NCBI GenBank assembly: GCA_022457155.1
Contig: JAJGOT010000217.1
Coordinates: forward strand, 1,245,001 to 1,309,000
Direction of reading: 5' to 3'
Length of the DNA stretch: 64,000 nucleotides
DNA from: Cladopsammia gracilis
Lineage: Eukaryota > Cnidaria > Anthozoa > Scleractinia > Dendrophylliidae
Shown here piece by piece: positions 46,642-57,670 of the stretch; the stretch's first letter is position 1, and each line of letters begins with the position of its first letter. Both the position numbers and the translations under genes were made by a program. The notes under the pieces were generated by a model that searched no databases, had not been told where the DNA came from, and saw nothing but the letters and a program-made list of their open reading frames with translations.

Positions 46642-46955
46642 GTGAGCAAACTCGTAAATACGAAACGTTCCAACTCTCTTCTCTCCTAGACATTTGCTTC
46701 ACCGACCCCACCCTCCCCTCCCTCATGTGAGCCAACTCGGAAATACGAAACTTTCCAACTCTCTCCTCTCATAGACGTTTGCTTCACCGACTCCACCCTC
46801 CCCTCCCTCCTGTGAGCCAACTCCTGAATACGAAACATTCCAACTCTCCCCTCTGTTAGACGTTTGCTTCACCGACCCCACCCTCCCCTCCCTCCTGTAA
46901 GCCAACTCGTGAATACGAAACGTTCCAACTCTCCCCTCTCCTTGCTTCACCGAGC
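46642..46955. repeat. 85-bp minisatellite, about 3.7 copies
   Basis: Units start at 46642, 46727, 46812 and 46897 (GTGAGCMAACTC), each followed by AATACGAAAC, TCCAACTCTC, TTTGCTTCACCGA and CCACCCTCCCCTCCCTC. The spacing is exactly 85 bases; the last unit is truncated. The minus-strand open frame at 46723-47058 is made of this repeat. Confidence 0.95.
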
Positions 46956-47580
46956 TCCAATTCATTCCAACTCCACACCCTCTCCTTCCTCTAACGCCGT
47001 CCCCATAGTTAAGGATGGTGACCATTAAATATAAAAGTGAAATCTGCAAAAGAACCACACACGAGAATGCTGCTAACGGTACTAGGTAGGATCTGCCATT
47101 GACCTAACCTGGGCTGATCTGACTACGTAAAAAAATAGACTTTGCGAGACACCATCACGACAGAAACCGATAAAGTAGGATCGTAACCGTGGACATTTCG
47201 CGGGCGTAAAATACGCTCCGCGGGAGGTATTCTGTAAAACTTGAAAAGGGCAGATCGAAGGAAGGGCATTCCTATACATGGTTTTACGGAATTTTGCGCT
47301 GATTTTGGAACCTTTTTTTGCGGGTGGCAAGCCCCATCGGCGATGTAGCAGCTCTCGTAAGGTCTCACACCATTGGTTCGATACCCTTCGAGAGAATAAT
47401 AGAACAAACAACGCAACAATGGACCCTAGCTCTAAAAACAATAAACACTTTTGAAATATCTGCAAGGGCCAACGGGCAATGCAAAAGCGTCGGATCCTGG
47501 TGGATCTAGTCAGCAAATTTAATATAAATACGAAAACTAATAAAGCAAGGCTGACTGTACAACTGGGATTATAATATTCT
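46956..47580. other. Repeat-derived sequence shared with 16140-16260
   Basis: The stretch 47330-47455 (CAACAATGGACCCTAGC, AGCTCTCGTAAGGTCT) resembles 16140-16260. A 195-codon minus-strand frame (47082-47669) spans it but has no recognisable domain, so I do not call a gene. Confidence 0.5.
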
Positions 47581-47622
47581 TTCCAATATTTCGTCGGGCA
47601 CGGCCAGACTTCTTCAGGGAAT
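47581..47622 (-). ncRNA. Hammerhead-ribozyme-like motif
   Basis: Read on the minus strand: TTCC, CTGAAGA, a stem GTCTGGC-CGT-GCCCGAC (one mismatch), GAAATATT, then GGAA. The core and CGT loop match the motifs at 1955-2001 and 2183-2226. The outer stem covaries (TTCC/GGAA here, ACC/GGT there). CUGANGA-stem-GAAA with a minimal stem III is the layout of hammerheads found in Penelope-like elements. Activity has not been shown. Confidence 0.4.
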
Positions 47623-47949
47623 AAAATGACTACAAGAAAAACGTTACAATATAAATCGCCAAGAAACAAATCAAATCAAATTTATAAGACGCAGTGTCAG
47701 GACCGTTCTAAAAAGCTGTAGTTTTTCCTAGAAAAAATCAAGCTAACTGTCTTAATGGAAGCAATGTGTTTACTTTATTGTTGAGTGTCACCTCTCGACA
47801 GCGTGTATTCGTGACAGCACGTTGACTTTCATTTTTTTCTTAAAATTTAATTAAGCTTATTTAAAATATTTAATAAACCAAACTTTGTATGATACAAATT
47901 ACAAATTGAAATTGAATTATCGTTTGTTTTATTTTTTCTGATAGTGTCG

Positions 47950-49620
47950 TTTTTAACCTATACCCTTATCCCCTATCCTCTTGTTTTGCGGTTTTTAAAC
48001 CTGCCTGGTTCTCTTATCATCTTTTGTTTCGTTTTTGTCACCTTATGCCCTTGCCCTCTACCCTCTTTTAACATTTTGTGGTTTTCAAATGTACCTGACT
48101 CTCTTATATAGAAATTAAACAAAATGATATTAAGGCATAGTTTCAAATTGTTTAACAATAAAGACACCCTCAATTTTCAAGGACAAACACTATATAGCTT
48201 TCCTCTGCCTTCACATATTTTGTTTTCTTCACATTATGCCCTTGTCCCTGCCCTCTCATATACAAATTAAACAAAATGATATACAGTCAAACCTCTATTA
48301 AGCAGTCCTCTATTTAGCAGTCACCCTGTTTAAATTGCTCTTCACATTTACTGACTTTATTAAGTGGTCAGTTAGCTATTGCCCAAGGGTGACCGCTTAA
48401 TAGAGGTTTGACTGTATATTTGAACACAGTTTTGGTATCCTGACAACAATTCAAAGGGGACAGACCTCAAATAATTGTGGCTACTAAATATATCTGAATT
48501 TCGTAACTGTTCATCAGTAGGATGCCCAAAATGCGTGCAATTCCACAATTGGTTTCGGCTCCATTAAATCCTATACCAATTGCAGAACATTTTAGGAGGA
48601 GCCACCCACAGTGTGAGCACAGTTACTGACAAGACATATTAGTAAGGAAAACAACGCAAAATAAATGTAGTACGTTAAATAACGAACTAAGCACACACGT
48701 CAACTAAATAAGCTCACACGTCAACTAAATAAGCTAAGCACGCGCACAACTTAAGGAAAATTGCGCGCGCGCACCTGCATTAACCTGAATAAAAGCAATA
48801 TAGAAATTAAATAGGGGTGCTAGGATGATATAAAGGATGTAAAATAACAAAGGATACGGCGGTGTTTCTCAATTCTGGATTGCTTGTCTAATTTCCCGTA
48901 GTGTAGTGCCATACTTCTCAATGATAGCACCGTGGCGTTTGACAGACAGACACAATAATAAAATTTAATTATTTAAAATATTTAATAAATCAAATAATAA
49001 ACCAATAATAAACCAATAGTGGCACAATACAGACACCCTCAATGCAACACCCTCAATAGAACACCCTAACCAATAGTGACACAATACAGACACCCTCAAT
49101 GCAACACCCTATGCCGTTGCCCCTGCCCTCTTGTTTTGTGTGTTTTTGTTTTTTTTTTTAAATCTACCAGACTCTCTTATCAATACAAGTTAAACAAAAT
49201 GACATATATTTGAACACAGTTTTGGTATCCTGACAACAATACAGACACCCTCAATGCAACACCCTATGCCTTGCCTCTGCCCTCTTGTTTTGTGGTTTTT
49301 AAATCTACCAGACTCTCTCATATACAAATTAAACAAATTATATTTGAACACAGTTTTGGTATCCCCCTATGCCTTGCCCCTGTCCTCTTGTTTTGTGGTT
49401 TTGAAATCTACCTGACTCTCATATACAGATTGAACAAAATGATATTAAACATAGTTTTGGTATCCTGACATCAATACAGACACCCTTTATAATGCTACAC
49501 CCCATGCCCTTGCCTCCTACCCTCTTGTTTTGCGACTTTTGAATCATCCTGACTCTCTTATCTACAGGTTAAAAATATGATATTAAAACACCCGGACAGC
49601 AATATAGACTAATACAGACA
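47950..49620. repeat. Degenerate tandem repeat field
   Basis: Phrases such as CCCTGCCCTCTTGTTTTGTG, AATCTACCAGACTCTCTTAT, TTAAACAAAATGATAT, GAACACAGTTTTGGTATCCT and CAGACACCCTCAATGCAACA recur in the same order about six times with variable spacing of roughly 100-200 bp. One unit is interrupted by the MITE at 48284-48414. No coding sequence. Confidence 0.8.
48284..48414. mobile_element. TA-flanked MITE, 131 bp (CAGTCAAACCTCTATTAAG ends)
   Basis: The TIR CAGTCAAACCTCTATTAAGC matches the complement of GCTTAATAGAGGTTTGACTG with one offset, and TA lies on both sides. The neighbouring repeat unit at about 49190-49215 shows the uninterrupted sequence. Ends and target fit Tc1/mariner-type MITEs. Confidence 0.88.
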
Positions 49621-50375
49621 CCCACAACGCAACACTCATCTACAGAAAATACATGCCATGTACGTCTAACTCATTGCGCGCTTTTCAATCATGAAAATAT
49701 TGTGTTGAAATCTTACTAAAGAAGAAAGATAGAGCAATATAAATCTATAATCATAAGTTTTATATACCTACCACAAATACTAAGCTCGTCGATGGACTTA
49801 TTCAAGTCTTGTAAGCTTACATCTTTCCTGGAATCTTCGCACGTAGGATCATCTCCGCCATTTTCGGCCGCGCTTCTCTCGTTCCGCGTCTATCCCCCAC
49901 GCGCGTTTCCGGCATCTTGCCTAGAGAGACGACTGGGGACGATTCAGACTAATGATAACCAGCATTAAAGATGAATTACAGTCCGTACTGCGCAATCTCA
50001 GCTCGGCAATGTTTGTGTGACTCACAAACAAGGAACGTTTAATAGCGAAAATGAAAATTACGGAACAAACTTAAACCTTTTCCTTCATTATTAACGTCAG
50101 ACATCCTTGTCAAACAATAATAACAAATAAAAGAACCCTAAAGTTTTCCCAAACCGACGTTTCAGCCCATCGAGCATTCGTAAACACAACGGTCTTAACC
50201 CTATTCAGACCGGGCTTTTTTGGATCTTCTGAGACCGGGGGGGGGGGGGGGGAGCGGATTCCACCCCTCTTCGTAACTTCTACAGGAAAGTAGGTATAGA
50301 CACCAAATTTTCAGGAGACATTGTATGTCCGAAATTCTATCGATCCACATAATTATGTTGTCATGACAACTTCTA

Positions 50376-50719
50376 TGACGTCATAATTACGTCATATATT
50401 GACAGTTCATTCACAGAAAGTGTTTGCCGCACCTATCTCTAAATTGTTTTGAATAATGACAATAATGTTTTCTCTGATGATGTTGGAAAACATTTTTAAT
50501 GTATATATTGGTACTTGTAACTTGTAGCAACATGATGACGTCATCATGACGTCATAAAAATATATTTGTTTTGATGTTTTAATTTTTGTAATTAAACCAC
50601 AATCTAAGGGAAGTATAAATTTTTCTTACTCTGTAATTGTTTAAACATTTGTATAACAACAACTTTTTATGTTACCATGACAGTTAATGTGACGTCATCA
50701 TGACGTCAATATGACGTCA
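50376..50719. promoter_or_regulatory. Cluster of six TGACGTCA sites
   Basis: Exact TGACGTCA occurs at 50376, 50536, 50547, 50690, 50701 and 50712, the last five in two groups with 11-bp centre spacing, about one helical turn. TGACGTCA is the CREB/ATF consensus. Regulatory activity is inference; the cluster may simply be a repeat of the element. Confidence 0.45.
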
Positions 50720-50880
50720 CATGTGCAAGAAAACGTCCAAAAGGCGAGAAAATGTCACCTTAAAATACTTAGAATGTATTTATTCTAAAAAAATACATAA
50801 AAATAAATAAAGCTAAAATGACAAAAAATAAAGAAAAAACAACATTAAAAAAAGAAAATAAATTTCGAATATTTTTTTGG

Positions 50881-50939
50881 AGCCGCCATCTTGGATCCAC
50901 CATCTTGGATCCGCCATCTTGGATCCGCCATCTTGGATT
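50881..50939. repeat. Tandem GCCATCTTGGATCC repeat
   Basis: About four 14-bp copies of (G/A)CCATCTTGGATCC, inside the TTAA element. Confidence 0.9.
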
Positions 50940-52220
50940 TGGAATATCGTATCCTGAGCACGGAATATGCACTAAAATTACCCAAAATCACTCAAAATTA
51001 AAAGATAAACATTTAAATCAAGCAAAGAGTAAATAAAATAAAAGGTAGAAAAAAGTGAAATTTGAAAGTACTACAAAAAAGCCTCTTTAACTACGGTTAC
51101 CATGGAAACGCCTCCTTACTTTTTAATTTTGGATCAAGGACGACAACAATGCATCGTTTGGTGTTTAAATCCATAATAAATATCAGTGTAAAACAGAATA
51201 ACATAAAATAAACAGAGGAAATACTTATCTCTCAAAATGAGCAAAAAGCATCCGTCAAAATGTGGTTGCCATGGCAACGTCAAATTTTCTTTGACAACAT
51301 ACTTTCTGCCAAAATGTTCACAGATAAATTTTAGGAAAAGTCGAGAAGTTTCAAGGCTGTAGGTAGAAAGGCTTAGAAGTTATAAACGTTCAAAGTCGGC
51401 GCGGGCACTTACCGCCCCCCACCCCCCCCCCCCCCGGTCTGAATAGGGTTAATGGTGGACAAACGGTTTATTCCCATTTACTCCATGTATGCTATTACCG
51501 AAGTGTAACATATCAACAAATTCAAAACAAAAAATGAAAACAAACCCTGAGATTGCACAGTACGGACTGTAATTCAGCATTAATGATCACGATTCTCACA
51601 TACTTTTGTCTGCTTTTAAAACGTCAATATAAAGTCGTATTGTCGTCTCAAAAACCAGCCTGTGATTTGTTGAAAATTTCCCTGCGGTAATTTAATGGGT
51701 TCCTTGGGTACCGAAACCAAAATTTAAAATTATCTTCAAAGGAGGGGCAAAAATGTTGATTACTTTAAAGTTTGGCAGATAAACAAACGCTGTATTCAAT
51801 GTAACGACCCTTTCTATCGAAAGTTAACGATAAGATGAGTTTAAAAGCTGCTTTTGTTCGTTTGGACGGTTTGTTTACATTGAGCTGTGCTGTGCGCGCG
51901 CTATCACGCCATCATAATTTGAAAAAAAGTTTTGGGCTAAAACCTCGACTAGTTTGCGTTATCCACTCATTTTTTCGACGTTTGTAACTTTGTAAAACTT
52001 GAAAAAGATGTTCTATCAAATTTGTTCTATTTCAATGAGCAATTTATAGCGTGAAAAGTCCGTGTTTTCGAATTTTTTTTTTTGCAAAACAAAAATATGA
52101 TAACGCGTACAAAACGTCGTGTACGTCAGCTCGTCGTTACTAGTAAGAATTTCAGCTTTGATCAGCACAAGTTATCTTCAGTTTTGCTTTCTTTTTGCCC
52201 GAAAAACAGTTGAATTGTGA

Positions 52221-53771
52221 TACAAAACTAATTTCGATTTTTGAGGCGTCAATACTGCATTATATTGACGGCGTTGGAAGAAAACATATTGCTTCGCGAC
52301 TCCGCCCAATACGGAATATATTTTCTCCCAACTAACCGTCAATATATTGCATTATTATATCTCTTAGTTAGTACGCGCGCTGTGATTGGTCAATTTTCCG
52401 GTCCGTATTTTACAGTACGGCCCGCTAAATTTGAGAGTCCCAGCATCGACCTAGCATACGCTTACAAAAGTTGTTTTCTACATTGAAAATTATCCAGAGG
52501 AAACGTTTGGAGCTAAATGGGTTAATATGTCGGGTTACTAAAACTCTCTTTTAGCTATAACTTTAGTAAAAAATTGATAAGCGGCAAATTACTAAAAAAA
52601 AAGCAAAAAAAAATTGACAATATTCTCGAGTAAGCTTAAGCTTAAGTCTAACATGCTTATTGTTTTGGTACTTAGCTTTTAGGCTGTAAGATATAAAAAC
52701 TCGAGTAACTCGGCAAATTCGTTTAATAGCTCTAACAATTTAATTCAGCAATGACAAAAGAGTACCTTTCTTCGTAAGAAAACGTCTCTGTGAAAAACAT
52801 AAGGCTGCAAAACAACTTGAAACAGCTTCCATCGGCAAACTGTATCATGTTTGATCAAGTTCTAGCCTGGTTATAAACTTAGTTCAGAGTTATCGTTTGT
52901 GGCAGTGGCTTTAATAAGAAGAAACTTGAAGCTACAGAATTACGTTAAAAGTGTACCTTGATTCCTCAGCGAAATTTTTGTCCTTGCAGTGGATTCCATG
53001 AAAATAATTTTTGCGTATTCGCAAATACGCTCTTGCTGCAGCTCACATTGAAAATTTGTCAGGTGCGATTGAAATTCAAACTCATCCATGCACAAAGTTC
53101 GGCATGAAGCCACTAAAGCACACAAAACGCCAAAAACAACTTGCAGTCTTTGATGACGAGATATTTTCAGTGTCCTTGTAGAAGTTTGAGAGTTTTTCCG
53201 TTCACCGCTGTAGACCGAAATAATGCCACAGCCACATTTTCCAGTTTGACAAACACGTTTGTTTTGGCGATTTTATCGCGGCGTTTTCATTTTTTCTTTT
53301 CCTCACTTGTCTTCGCCAGGCAGAATTTTTTCAAAGAAAACTAACTTGTGTCAGGTTTCCGTCGTCCTATCGAACACACGGAAGAATAAATTAATTCTTT
53401 AGTTTTCATTCAAGAGCCACGCAGGTTCACGCTGAATCGAGGACCGATCACACTAGTTTTGAAAGCCAATAGAGTTTGCTCGTTGCTTTCTTGTGACGTA
53501 CGTCAGTCAAATGAAGCCGTCCATCTTTTGACTTGAAAGATTATCCTTTATCTCCGATTTAGAGATATAATAAATATCTTATTAGCCTCGTTTTTCTCGG
53601 TCCGTACCGTAAGTTTACGGTCTTTTTTTTTTCATGATTTATGGCCCGCGCGCGAAGCGCGCTTGGGCCATAAATCGAGGGAAAAAAACTCGGTCCGTAA
53701 CTTACGGCACGGACCTCGAACTCGGCTAATAAGAGGTATGTATTGACGCCTCAAAATCGAAATTGGTTTAT
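52221..53771. mobile_element. TIR element, 1.55 kb, with internal hairpin
   Basis: AATTTCGATTTTTGAGGCGT with CAATAC at the left pairs with GTATTGACGCCTCAAAATCG and AAATT at the right. Inside the right end a second palindrome (about 53586-53735) has CGGTCCGTACCGTAAG against CTTACGGCACGGACC, with a GGCCCGCGCGCGAAGCGCGC loop region. No transposase seen. Confidence 0.75.
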
Positions 53772-53782
53772 AACATTAACGT

Positions 53783-54168
53783 TAAAGGACACTGTCCCGG
53801 TTGAAATGTCGTGTTTGTAGGATGATTATGGCCAGTAGATTGCTTTAAGCTTACTTTATTATCTTTAACTAGGACGAAAATCGCTAAAAGTGATGGAAGG
53901 AAAAGAATATTACCTCAAAAGACAAAATAACGGCTAGAAGAAGGAAAATTTTCACAAGAATGGCAATTTTGCTTTTTTAACCGCCTGTTAAGAAACAAAT
54001 TTGATGAACTGTAAACCTCTTCCATTCTAGTAATCCTGCACTTTAACTCCAAACTACTGCTTCTGTTTTGCTCTATAGAATCTTTTTATCTAATTTAGTT
54101 GTATATTTGGTGGCATTTGGCGATATAACATGGAAATAATTATCTTTCGACGGGACAGTGTCCCTTTA
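53783..54168. mobile_element. MITE with TTAAAGGRACACTGTCCC ends
   Basis: The TIR TTAAAGGACACTGTCCCG matches the complement of CGGGACAGTGTCCCTTTAA. Flanks CATTAACG and CATTAAGT suggest an imperfect 8-bp target duplication. An older relative lies in ABCC4-like intron 2 (36472-36760). Confidence 0.8.
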
Positions 54169-54527
54169 ACATTAAGTCATTAACATAACTAATGATCATA
54201 TTATTTTCCAATTGCTGCTAGGGATATTTTTATTTTATTAAGCGGTCCAGGTTCTGGCATAGTCTCATATGGAATAGCTACGATATACTGTGATACCGAC
54301 ATAACGGCTTAAATTTTATATCAGAGAGTAAACGACACTTGTATCGTGTTTATTATGCCACGTTTATTTAACTTTTGGCCCTTTAAACATGAAAAGAAAC
54401 TTGTTTGACTGTAACCTTCATCTGTCTGTGTTGTCCTATCAGGCTGCGCTGTTTGCACTCTGAAAGAATAAGAATGATATTTTTTTCATGGAATGTGCGC
54501 AAAACCGTACTCGTGAACGCCCAGAGG

Positions 54528-54825
54528 GCAAAGATCTCATGGATATACCCACCAGACCGTGAAACAAAGACTAAACAATAGACTACACGGAAATAATAGA
54601 TCACAAACAAAGACTATAACAATGGGGAATCATTGTGTGTATATCCATGAGATCTTTGCCGCCCAGAGTCATGTCAATAGGTGGTTTTCACGTTACGTCA
54701 CTGCGGCCATGTTGGTGCACACCTATAAAAGAATTTCAATGAACTTCTTTTGTTATGTGCACCAACATGGCCGCCATGGCCTTTGTCATTTCAGTCCCAC
54801 AGGACTGAAGGTCACGTGAGTGAAA
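54528..54825. mobile_element. Inverted repeat pair followed by an ATAGGTGGTTTTCA MITE
   Basis: GGCAAAGATCTCATGGATAT at 54528 is inverted at about 54641-54662. Immediately after, at 54677, an element of the 38767-38913 family begins ATAGGTGGTTTTCACGTTAC and has an inner pair GCGGCCATGTTGGTGCAC/GTGCACCAACATGGCCGC. Confidence 0.7.
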
Positions 54826-55548
54826 AAAATTTATAGCTTGTTTTGCAGTTGAGCTGGCGAGCTCGCAACGCTTATTAACTGAAAAATGAAAACAACAGTG
54901 ATAAAAGTAAGTGAAACCATTCAAGTATACACATAAACTGCGGTTACACGTAGAACTTTTACATTTACATTGGGCTAATTGCCATAACGTTGTCATAGAA
55001 AAATGAACCAAAAATGAAAAAAGGCTAATTGGAATTAATTTGGCATACAAAGACAGTACATTCTCGGATTTTAGTCATTCTCATAGCAGTCATGCACTAC
55101 AGTATAAAAATAGGTTTTTGCGCTTTTCCTTTTCATACGCGCACGTGTTACAGTTGTTCTCAGAGTATGAAACGAACAGGGTAGCAATGTATTTCCAGCA
55201 TGGACGTCAGCGGCGGTAACACGTTTCAACTTTTACCTAGGTGAATTCCAAATAACAATAGCAGCTGTACGCTTAATTTAAATTAACAATAGCCGCGGCT
55301 ATTGTTATTTCAAATTTACTTAGGTAAAAGTTGAAACGAGTAACCGCCGCTATTAATCCTCCCATCAACCTTTTATTGATTTTCTTTCTTCATTAAAACG
55401 TCATTACTTATAGCCACAGTCCATATAGTACCCGTCGTAGTTTTCAGGGGAAATTTATCCGAAAGAATGCAAGGTAAACGTATACGGGGTTGATAGGAAG
55501 GCGATATCATTTTCCCGAATTAATTATTTTGCCTGATGGTATCTTAAC
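54826..55548. other. Intergenic with fold-back MITE at about 55208-55357
   Basis: AGCGGCGGTAACACGTTTCA, ACTTTTACCTAGGT and AATAACAATAGC pair with GCTATTGTTATT, ACTTAGGTAAAAGT and TGAAACGAGTAACCGCCGCT. No gene seen. Confidence 0.75.
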
Positions 55549-55780
55549 TATGGTAATATCGTATGGGGAAATACATATTTAACAAGATTACAACCGCAGT
55601 AAGGAAAATGCGTAAGGATGATCTCATTTTCTGAATCTACAGATCATACCAGCCCACATTTTAAAGAGTGGTCAATATTACATGACTAGCTCGATGACAT
55701 AAACAATGAAGTCATTGCCTTGTTGATGATTCGTTTCTTTAATAATATTTTACCACTGTTTTTAAATGATTTTTATGCTT

Positions 55781-56792
55781 TATAATATAGGCTCAGAAAT
55801 TTGGGACATTTGATTGGCTGATGACAGAACTATTCTGACGTAATAGTGGTATTTCAAAGTATTTCAGCAATGACGCAGTGGTATAACACGGTTGCTATGA
55901 CTACCAAGCGACGTGTTTACATTTTTTTGTCTTTTCAAAAAAATGGCGGACAGATTTCCTGAAGTTTCGAGTGACGAAATTGGACAACTGGCTAAAAAAG
56001 CGAATAACAAAAATACGACAAAAACCACAAAATAATACGTGGGTCAATGTGTGGAAAACGTGGGCTAAAAGTAAGGGCCGAGAAGACGACATTTTGAAGT
56101 ATGAAGCCCAAGAATTGGACGCGACTCTCGCTGTTTTCTTTGCTGAAGTGCGAAAAAACGATGGCTCTGAATATGAGCCTGACAGCCTACGAGTTATGCT
56201 GTCGGCCCTAGATAGACATCTCAGGTAAAACGAGATCAAACATTGCATAGCGAAGGATCGAGATTTTGTGAAATGCAGACAAGTTCTTGAAGGAAAAGCG
56301 AGAGGACTTCGCGAACAGGGCTTCGGGAAAGTTCAAATGCAACAAAAGCGCTCACCTTTTTTCCAATTTGCCTGTACAGCAAAATCCAACTTGCCAGACG
56401 ATGACGGTGAACCACTTTCACAACTGCCAGGGGACAATAAAGTACAGCGCCGGAGCCGATGCCACCGTTGTTATTGTACAGAAAAACAGTTAAATACGAA
56501 GTGAAATAAGCTCTAGTTTCAGCCCTTTCTTTGATTCTCCATTTTGACACGCCGATTCACATGTATTACGGTTCATTTTTGGCAGTAGGAAGGCTGTAAA
56601 AACTTTTAGAGACGACTTTCAACTTCTTTCCCTCGGCAAACTAAATTTAGCTCTGTTTTTGACAAGAACAGTGCGCAACCGTGAAGCGCTGTCATTCATT
56701 CATTGTGAAATGTTCCCACTATGGCGCGGTGTTCATTTGACCGTAACGAAATAAAAGACACTTTTGAAAAAAATTTCTGAGCCTATTTTATA
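55781..56792. mobile_element. TIR element carrying remnants of a DUF3504-type (Crypton-like) gene
   Basis: The TIRs ATAGGCTCAGAAATTT (55787) and AAATTTCTGAGCCTAT (56771-56786) are inverted and the pairing extends a few bases outward through TATAA. The proximal copy of the segmental duplication lacks it. It carries N- and C-terminal pieces of one gene; the recombinase centre is missing. It is a deletion derivative or a gene-capturing element. Confidence 0.7.
55943..56503 (+). pseudogene. DUF3504 / tyrosine-recombinase-related gene remnant
   Basis: An ATG at 55943 gives MADRFPEVSSDEIGQLAKKA, then a frameshift near 56030. It continues as NTWVNVWKTWAKSKGREDD, FFAEVRKNDGSEYEPDSLRV and MLSALDRHLR, then after a stop as KCRQVLEGKARGLREQGFGK. 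Near the end another frame gives VNHFHNCQGTIKYSAG. This resembles the N-terminal (core-binding) half and the tail of the DUF3504 proteins, related to ZMYM2, QRICH1 and KIAA1958, which derive from Crypton tyrosine recombinases. The catalytic part is absent and at least one frameshift and one stop are present, so it is dead. The family assignment is from motif memory and should be searched. Confidence 0.55.
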
Positions 56793-56799
56793 AACAAAT

Positions 56800-56958
56800 A
56801 ATAGGATGAGTTGTACGTGATATTTTGGTAATAATACCGCTCGTAATATTTCAAAATTGTCCAAAATATCACTCGCCGAAGCGGCTCGTGATATTTTGGA
56901 CAATTTTGAAATATTACTCGCGGTATTATTACCAAATATCACTACAACTCATCCTATT
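56800..56958. repeat. Near-perfect palindrome, 159 bp
   Basis: AATAGGATGAGTTGTACGTG... pairs with the complement ending CAACTCATCCTATT; the loop is CCGAAGCGG near 56877-56885. It lies next to the TIR element in the distal duplication and is absent from the proximal copy. Confidence 0.9.
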
Positions 56959-57160
56959 ACCTATACAAATAGAGAAGCCCATTAAAATAATACAAGATCA
57001 TCTTCAAATATACACAAACCCCAATTACAATTACGTACCAATTATATGCAATACTCAGTAAAATATTATATGGGATGACTTGCCAAAATCTATAAAAGAA
57101 ATTTTCTCCAAAATATAAAAATAACAATAACACTATTAAAATTGTTATACATCACAAATA

Positions 57161-57565
57161 GACCAATATCACGCAAGCATGGCACAAAAATATATTTAGT
57201 TTATCGGGGAAAAGAGCCCAGCATCAAATTCAGCATATCGATGTTAGTAAAATTACAAAGTTTTGTAAAGATTGCTAGCAAACTGACGAAGATATGAAAT
57301 TTTGAAACTGAGCATTTTTACAAAGAAATGTATTGTGGACGGGCAAAGATTGCCCGTCCAGCCTCGTTTACGTGTTTTTCCCATACATTTCTTTGTAAAA
57401 ATTAGGCCAGAGTACTAAGTGTCAAAAGTTCATATCTCCGTCAGTGTACGAGCAATCTTTACGAAACTTTACACTTTTACTAATATTGATGTGCTGAATT
57501 TGATACTGGACTATTTTCCCCATTAAATTGAATACATTTTCATGCCATGCTAGCTTGATATTGTC
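57161..57565. mobile_element. TA-flanked fold-back MITE, 405 bp
   Basis: GACCAATATCACGCAAGCAT at the left and its near complement (ATGCTAGCTTGATATTGTC) at the right are bounded by TA. Inner arms (TACAAAGAAATGTAT with GACGGGCAAAG) also pair. Absent from the proximal copy. Confidence 0.82.
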
Positions 57566-57670
57566 TATACAGTTTTAGATATGCCATGTTTATGTGAAGC
57601 ATCTATTTTATTTATTAATTAAACAACGGCTCTCCAAGAAAAGGGTTGCTAGAGCTCCTGCCTTAGCTTA

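Larger units (their letters stand above)
50195..51452. mobile_element. piggyBac-like TTAA element, 1.26 kb, with poly(G)/poly(C) ends
   Basis: TTAA then CCCTATTCAGACCGGG on the left and CCCGGTCTGAATAGGG then TTAA on the right. The TTAA target and CCCTA-type ends fit piggyBac-like elements; Kolobok also uses TTAA. G and C homopolymers lie just inside the ends. The interior has six TGACGTCA sites (50376-50719) and a 14-bp tandem repeat. Non-coding. Confidence 0.75.
49960..51590. mobile_element. TIR element hosting a second element
   Basis: GAATTACAGTCCGTACTG and GCAATCTCAG near 49972-50003 recur inverted at about 51546-51576. The interior between 50195 and 51452 is a second element. No transposase frame was found. 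Confidence 0.7.

Noticed and set aside
47082..47669. 195-codon minus-strand frame
   Set aside because: It crosses the hammerhead-like motif and a segment shared with 16140-16260, has no domain, and looks like repeat sequence open by chance.
46642..49620. Possible CRISPR array
   Set aside because: The 85-bp units are contiguous without unique spacers, and the second field has irregular unit lengths; the genome is animal.
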